Origin: Spirogloea muscicola
Lineage: Eukaryota; Streptophyta; Zygnematophyceae; Spirogloeales; Spirogloeaceae
Assembly (NCBI GenBank): GCA_009602725.1
Contig: WELB01000214.1
Span: forward strand, 32,536 to 42,563
Direction: 5' to 3'
DNA length: 10,028 nucleotides
This document shows, one piece after another, positions 1 through 6,900 of this stretch (position 1 is its first letter; every line of letters begins with the position of its first letter). The notes beneath the pieces are model-generated. The model saw only the letters and a list, made by a program, of their open reading frames with translations, was not told the origin of the DNA and ran no database searches. The translations under genes were made by a program, and so were the position numbers.

Positions 1-2055
1 GCCGCCCGCGCCCGCGACCCCCGCTCCCTCTACTCCCGCCGCCTCGACCCCGCTGCCGTCGCCGCCGGCAGCGACGACTCGGCCGCCCGGCAGCCGGACC
101 GGCCGCTGGCGCCCGACGTGGACGCCCTATGGCCCACCCGGCTGTCCGCCGCCCCGCCGGGCCTCACCTGCGACTCCTGGCTCGAGGACGCCGACCGCGT
201 GGCCTACTCCCGCGACTGGCACGCCCAGCCCGTCACCGTGCAGGACGACGGCGCCCAAGATTGGCCCGGCTGCGCCGTCCCCTGCCGCTTCGTTGGCCCC
301 CACGGCGGGCACGCGGCCGACGCTGCGGTTCAGGCGGCCGGCGATCCCAACCCCTCGTCGGGCGCCAAGCTGGCGGTGCTGCGCTCCATGGAGCCGCGGG
401 GGTACTACACCATCAACGACCCCGTGGTGGCCAAGCAGCGCGGCTATGTGGTGGTCATGACCGTGCACCTGGACGCCGACGTCCCCGTCGGGTACTTCTC
501 GTGGGAGGAGTATGACATCATGAGGCCCCTCCAGGAGAAGGGCTCCGGGCCTGGCATTGCCGCGGCGTTCATCAGCAACTGCAACGCCAACAACTTCCGC
601 CTCCAGGCCCTGGAACAGCTTCAGGCTGCTGGCGTGGCCATTGACTCTTTTGGCCGCTGTGCCAACAACCGGCCATACCAGGAGGACAAGCTTGGAGCGC
701 TGCAGCACTACAAGTTCTCGCTTGCCTTTGAAAACACCAACGAGAAGGTGCGCCTGCCGTCCAATCCTTGCTTGTGCCCAGGAAGAAGAGCGTGTGTAGA
801 GTGACAGGGGGCCAGAGAGGCCAAGTACCAGGGCAAGCACATCAACGAGCGTAAGCCCGCCTGCTACTCTGCCGGCCCGCTTGGTGGCAGCGGGTCAGCA
901 CGTACAGGTCACCGACAAATGCCCCGTCTGGGGTTGCCAGGTGCGGGTCTGCAGTTGGCACGCCTAGTTCTGCTCAACCTCTTGCCTAAAGTGATCGACG
1001 ATGTGGCTCGTCTGATCTGCCTGCAGGACTACGTGACGGAAAAGTTCTGGCAGAGCTTAGTGGTGGGTGCTGTGCCCATTGTCGTAGGAGCTCCCAACAT
1101 TCTGGACTTTGCCCCGTCCAATAACTCCGTCATCCTTATTAACAGTTTGGAGGATGTGCCTCAAGTTGCCAACAAGATACTACAAGTGAACGCCAACAAG
1201 GTAGCACTTTGAGTGCTCCAGTGCCGGTTGAGCATTTCCGATGCTCCCCTCATGCAGATCATGCATCACACTGAGCTCTGACTCGGAAGCTTGCTTTGGG
1301 AATCATGGCAGGCGGAGTGGGATGCAATGATGAGGTGGAAGACTGTGGGCCCCTCTGATGCCTTCAAGGCACTCTTGGACATGTCTGCTGTGCATTCCTC
1401 TTGCCGACTGTGCATACACATTGCCTCTAGAATGCAGGTGCAGTCAGCCTCCTGAGTCTGCACCCGGAAAACGGAGTTCTGTGCATGCTCCTAGTCTGTG
1501 GCAGATGGAGAAGCATGCTTACCCAGTCATTGCAGCTGCCCTACCATGTCTGTGCCCGAGAGTTTCACTGGTGTCCAGCCATTTTGCGCACGTATAAACA
1601 GTGAACAGTTTTCGTTGAAGCTCATATTTTTTGTCCTTATACATATGGTGCAGGAGGTCGAGGAAGAGCTTCAGCGCAGCACAAGGCCATGTCGATGCAA
1701 GGAGTCTGATGGCAAGCGTGGACTGAGGACTGTTTATCATGCTCGGATACGCGAGAGGGGCTCCTTCAACTTCCGCTCCTTCTATTTACGATCTACCAAT
1801 CTACACTTAGCAAGTGTTATCTCTGAAGTAGAGGCACTATTTAAAGGGGTAGAAGGCACCCCGATATGGACTAGCAAGAGACCCAGTGTCTTAAAACCAC
1901 CGCCACATGCCGCCCTGAACACTTACCGAATCTATCCTGCAAATGCCACGCAACGGGCAGCTCTGTATGAGGAGGCATGGTTTAGGGATGATGCTGACTT
2001 AAGACACTATTTTGAACATAACCCCTGCCCTCGGTTAGAGGTTGTTTTTGTCTGA
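1..2055 (+). CDS. FUT11: Glycoprotein core alpha-1,3-fucosyltransferase (plant FUT11/FUT12 type), 5'-partial, 4 exons visible
   Basis: This GT10 enzyme transfers L-fucose from GDP-fucose to the innermost GlcNAc of N-glycans in the Golgi. Visible exons are 1-747, 1027-1200, 1312-1437 and 1654-2055 (TGA 2053-2055). All introns are GT-AG in phase 0, giving 482 residues. The frame is open at base 1, so the start codon and N-terminal membrane anchor are outside; plant homologues are about 500 residues. In order I see the [11 protein letters not shown] segment, [14 protein letters not shown], and the GT10 donor-binding core [12 protein letters not shown] joined across intron 1 to DYVTEKFW and [21 protein letters not shown] and [12 protein letters not shown] follow, with a plant-type C-terminal region containing RPCRC, VRERG-like IRERG, TYRIYP and terminal EVVFV. 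Splice choices reproduce family spacing without gaps. Codon third positions fall from nearly all G/C in exon 1 to mixed in the last exon. The family call is firm; the FUT11 symbol stands for the FUT11/FUT12 pair. Confidence 0.93.
748..1653 (+). other. Introns of the fucosyltransferase gene (748-1026, 1201-1311, 1438-1653)
   Basis: These are three GT-AG introns of 279, 111 and 216 bases. Donors are gtgcgc, gtagca and gtgcag; acceptors are ctgcag, ggcag and gtgcag. The first intron splits the GT10 core motif between FENTNEK and DYVTEK. At the second, the gtagca donor gives exactly the spacing plant homologues show before the RWK..GPSD motif, whereas reading through meets TGA at 1210-1212. I see no gene or repeat inside them. 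Confidence 0.88.
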
Positions 2056-2461
2056 TAATGTTGTGTCTTGTTGCCTTACCTGAATGCTGACCGCCTACTT
2101 GTATATACTTTTCTTCCATCGAAGAAGCCCTCTTGGCACACTCACTAAATGTGAGCTTGCCCCCAGGCTCCGCCAAGTCTGCATCTGGTTATAGTCATGT
2201 GAGATTCACGCTGACATCAAGCTTCTGCATGTCAGCAAGTACAGACTACTGTCACAAGAAAATAGCACATTGGCAATTGAGCTTTGGCCAACGTATCCAG
2301 AGTAGAAGCTTAAGCAGAGCGCAGGTGAATGTAAGTGAGCCTTAGTTAAAGTCAAGCTTCTATGTGTCACACCCACTAGCGGGTTGTGCAAGTCCCTTGA
2401 GCAATTAATATGAGCTTCTGTGTAGGGAAGGGGATTTTTAACTCAAAAGCAAGCCCCATAA
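2056..2461. other. Intergenic region between two convergent 3' ends
   Basis: This 406-base stretch must hold the 3' UTRs and polyadenylation sites of both flanking genes. No coding frame here resembles a known family. A TGTAA pentamer, the signal favoured in many green algae, sits on the + strand at 2330-2334, about 275 bases after the fucosyltransferase stop; this is suggestive only. AGCTTCT recurs at 2220, 2355 and 2413 with partly similar flanks (AAGCTTCTGCATGTC and AAGCTTCTATGTGTC), a weak repeat. Confidence 0.6.
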
Positions 2462-3999
2462 CTAGACAAGGCGCGCCCAAAGCAGGGAGAGAATGATTGA
2501 CAGGAGCATCGACCAGACCAGTACTATGGTAGGGAGGCGCTGGCTCCTTCCCATCAAGCCCTTCACATGTCAAGAAGCAGTGGAACCATCACCTCATGCA
2601 TCAACGATCTAGTAATGGCTTGGATGTGCTGGAATGTTCAGCCTCAATCATCTGACGTCTAGCCATGAGGTGGTTTACCTTAGCAAATGGGTAAAGATGT
2701 AGCAACACCCACACGCTGAAGAACAACTTTCCTAGAAGCTCACCTACAATCAGCATGGTATGCAGTTGCACGGAGTGAATAGAGCGCAGTCAGGCAACAA
2801 TAGAAATGCACCACACACATTCTCCAGCTTTTCGACATTGGAGCGCGCAAAGAGATTACCCCAATTTGGTGACGCCTTGTTGATGGTCTGGGCAATCCCA
2901 GCGAGGATGGCAAAGCAGTTGACTAAGATGATCGTAAGCGGGACGAGGAACAACCATGTCCACTGTGAGGAGCAACAAAGTAGCGTGCATTAGACACCAG
3001 CAAGCCAGCTAAAGAGTGGCAGTATGCTGCGAAGCATACGTATTGGACTTACCCGAATGACATATAGCTCAGCAAACTCGTCCTCAGCATCGGCTCCTTT
3101 GCTAGTCAAAGTAAAATGGATATCGACTCCAGCAAATACCTTCAAAAGGCCCTGCAGTAGGAAGGTGAGAGACAGCTACATTCATTAGTCGTGCAGAAAT
3201 GCAATAAGCAAGGCTCTATGGCAGCTGCCTTTCTGGCTTGTTTAGGAGCTTCGATTAGGATTTCCTGCCAAAAGGCACCACACTGGTACCTGCAAGCCGC
3301 GAATGGACCGCATCGCAATCTGGCCCATCATCAATCACGTCTCACAAACAGCAGGCCGGATAAGTCAACGTCAACACCACACCCAAACACATCGAGTCTT
3401 GCGCTTGATTGCATGCATGAGTGAAGGAGTGGGGTTTTCTCTCCATACATTAGTATGGCAAAGAGTACCGACACGGCACCTGCATGCGTGGCTGATAACT
3501 CTAAAAGTTTCTCAACACCCACCTGAAGCACAGCAGCGAGATGTGCTGAAGTCCCGCCAATCACCCAAAATTGCTCATTCCTCCACCACTCTTCGAGAGA
3601 AACACCTGGGCATAGGACGTTTCTGATGTTGCTTAGCTCTTGTGTGTAGGCCTGTCCACAACGGACGTGCTCGACAGGCGGAGCTTGATGTCTGTGACAA
3701 AAGCATCACTTACCACTCCACCTAATTTCCAGTATTGCTGTCGCGAAGATGGCAAGAAATAGTGCAAGGAAGTAGAGGACGGTCCAGTTGTCTATCTGCA
3801 AGCACGCCTTCATTTAGTCGGGAGGGGCATTGGGAAACGGTGAGCACCAACAGCAATGATGGCAGGTGTCCTGCATCAGTACATTAGCTGGCCTACCGAC
3901 TTGACAATGAATTGGTTGGCAAAAAGCCCGATGGCAGGTAGGAAGCAGTAGACCACGAGTGCCAAGGAGGTGAAGGGGTACACAGATGTATTCAGGTAT
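2462..3999 (-). other. Exons 22-28: C-terminal membrane domain
   Basis: Six hydrophobic segments follow the catalytic domain: about residues 780-802, 813-835, 849-872, 899-923, 934-950 and 961-983. Landmarks are [19 protein letters not shown], the gating-loop motif FTLTSK (877-882; FxVTxK in most CESAs), HLYPFAKGLMGR and a final WARLV before TAG at 2462-2464. The protein ends immediately after the last span, lacking the Cys-containing tail of typical CESAs. Confidence 0.92.
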
Positions 4000-6900
4000 C
4001 TGCATTCAAGAACACACGAGACTTGATAGTGCTACTGCATGGCACCAACGTCAGCTAGTAGATGAAGTGGTTGACCAAATGACCAGAGTGGAGACCTGAG
4101 CTCATACTAGGTTTACAAATGAGAACCCACGCTATCCGCTGAGTGAGTTGGAGACGCGAGCACCAGTCGCACCAGAGTGCATTGTGCTGCGAGAAGCAGA
4201 TCTCAATCGATCCTGTTGCCCACCTGCAAAAGAAGCAGAAGCTTCAGCTTCAGCTCGTTCTGCAACAAGCACAATCACGGGCAACAGGCACAATACACGG
4301 GAGTTTGAGTTCATGCTGTCATACCGGAGGACTTGTGCCAATCGGTCAGTGAGGTTGATAGGAGCTGATCCCTGCCAGCATGTCAGCAGGACAGCAGCAC
4401 TCTTGGTAAAAATAGTAGGTACAATGGCGAGTGTTGTTGCAGACTACTCCTCAGTGTTGAGAGTAATATGCATCTACTTCTCAGGCCCCTAACGTTGGTA
4501 GTCACAGATGACACCTTGAATGCTGGGCGAGCTGGCATGCAGTACACTGACAACCAGCCCTTCGTGTGCATCACATAGCCTGTCACAATGTCTTCTGTGA
4601 CGGATCCGTACATCCAGCCAACCTGCCAGCATCAGTTGCCACCACAAAGTCTTGCTATCATTGGAAGGGCTCTCCATCCCCTGCATGAAGGAACATGTAG
4701 TCAACCGATGCTAAACAGTCAAAGTAGTCAAGGCTGCAACAGCTTTCACTGGAAGTGTATGAGAGCGGACCTCTTTACCCCACTCTGTACAATCCTCGTA
4801 GCCACAGGAGATGACAAGGATGACGTCACTGAGGACCTCTCGTGGACTAAGGTGGGGCTGCATTAGGAGTGCATGCTTGTCAAATTGGCTACTGAATTCG
4901 GTCGGCCAGCTTGCCCATAGTATCATGTCCATCATGAACCTCACCATGGAGCAGCCTCTGGTGTCACAGATGGTGGCAATGAAGTTGTGGCACAAGCCGA
5001 ATCGCCGCACATAGAAGTTGAGGGGCAACATGGACCCGTCATCTGCGCCCAGTCAGTGTACATCATGACAAGATTACCTTCTTGGGAGGGCCTCAACGAG
5101 GGGGCCTAGGTGTGCATTACCAGAATGGCAGGCAGTCAGAAGCATTCACCATCATATGCAGGGCTGCTCACCGCCAACTTGTGAGCAGACATCCAAGTCG
5201 TCCTGAGTTCCAGCAGGAGCTGATTTCGATTTCGAGTCCGCAGAGTCCTCCCGCTTGTCCCTGCTGGAAGGCCAGCAACAGCAGCAGGTAGCTCTGCGTA
5301 CTTGCTTGCTCTTCCGATTAATGGGCGGCTCAAAGCCATAGAGTGCCTGCCACTCCGGCGATTTAAGGCACTTCAGATATCTCTTACAAGGGTCAGGGCT
5401 GGCGAAGCTTAGTTTCATATGAGCTGCCTGCAGGTCTTTAGGAAGGGTGCTGTCTGCTCACAGACCTGGCGGCGGAAGACACAACCCGTGCCGACATACA
5501 TTGGCCCCTGCTGACCATCATGGCCCTTCATGTTCACCTGCAGCAGGCCAGATCTGTCATTAAAACACGGCCTGTGTAGGACGATGAGGACAACGCCTCA
5601 GTAAGTCGTGCTCATGTATACTTCAACAGCAAGTGAGAGAGACGGTGCTGTCATGAACCCAGCCGGAAACATCGTTGCGCTTGTTGCGCTTTTATGTGGG
5701 GAGGCACCCATGCAAGCAACTTCACGGTGGATGGTGACTTGATCTGGGCACATGAGAACGCTGAGCTTCGAGGCTCCTAGATTTTAGCCAGTCCTACGGA
5801 AATACAGTCAATTCAATCAGAGCTCATGGTGTCCTGCTCGAATGTCTGCATAACCTGCACACGCTGGAAGTGCGAGATGACTCGGCATGTGGAAGACCAA
5901 GACAACACTGTATTCCCCGAGAGCTTACATCGTAGTAGACTGTGTTGTGATTTGCGTAACGATCGGAGCGGTCCACGCCATCAAATCGTTGCGGAAATTG
6001 CACATACGCTACTTGGCCAGAGCTCTGAGGATCGATGAGGAAGCAAGCTGCCTGCAGGAACACATATTCACGTGCCAGACAAGTGCACATTTGAGGCCCA
6101 AGTAGGTGCTCTGGTAGAGTTCTCTGGGCTGGCCACCACACCCTCTTGGAGGAGCCATTCTTCTAGTGAAGGAGCTAGTGTCATGTGTGCTGTCCGCCCA
6201 CGCAAGAGGACTGGACTTCACCTCTCGAAGCGCCTGAGAGTTGTTGACCCAGTGATCGCAGTCCAGGTTCAGCACAAAAGGGGCGTTGCTGATGAGCGCT
6301 GAAGCTCGCATCTGCCAGGGGAGCATATGTCAATCAGTTAAAGAGCCTGACGCAATCGGCATAGAGCTCTTCCATCAGCCTGATGTGCCGAGGCCGCAAT
6401 GACTGTCACCGAAGCCTACCAATGCATTCATGGCTCCTGCTTTCTTGTTGTGCTCGTAGCCTGGCCTCTTCTCTCTGGAAGTGTACACCTGCACAGGCAC
6501 GTGGAGCTAGCAGGCTATAGCTTGCGCCACATCTGTCAGCTCCTCCCCACTCACGCCTCCAGAGCATGATGGACGAGGCGGTATCTGGGCACTGAGTGTG
6601 ATCATTTGGCTGACATGCGCAGTGCCACCCACCAGAAGGGGCAGTGCATTGCCATCCACATCTGACACTTCACCACCTGGTTGGAGGAAGACCTGCAACA
6701 CTTCACAGTTGACAGCCGAGGCCATGAGTCTGCAGCTATTGATTCCTTGACACAGACGGTTTTTCAGCAGAATTCTCTTGGCTCTTGCTAAGCACTCATA
6801 GAAGTCGCAGAGGACCTGAATCATGCCGACGTGGTCATTGCGATAATTGCCCGGCCAAGGAGAGCCATCAGGCATAGACCAGCCATCTGGCGGAGCGTGC

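Noticed and set aside
127-840. Long - strand frame of 237 codons opposite fucosyltransferase exon 1
   Set aside because: It mirrors a very GC-rich coding exon, where stops are rare on the opposite strand; the + strand has clear GT10 motifs and this frame resembles no family.
919-1212. Frame starting inside fucosyltransferase intron 1 and running into exon 2
   Set aside because: The upstream part is intron between a good gtgcgc donor and ctgcag acceptor; only the part from 1027 is conserved, and the frame ends in the next intron.
2218-2425. AGCTTCT-containing imperfect repeats in the intergenic region
   Set aside because: Only about 7 bases are shared by all three and spacing is irregular; too weak to call a repeat family.
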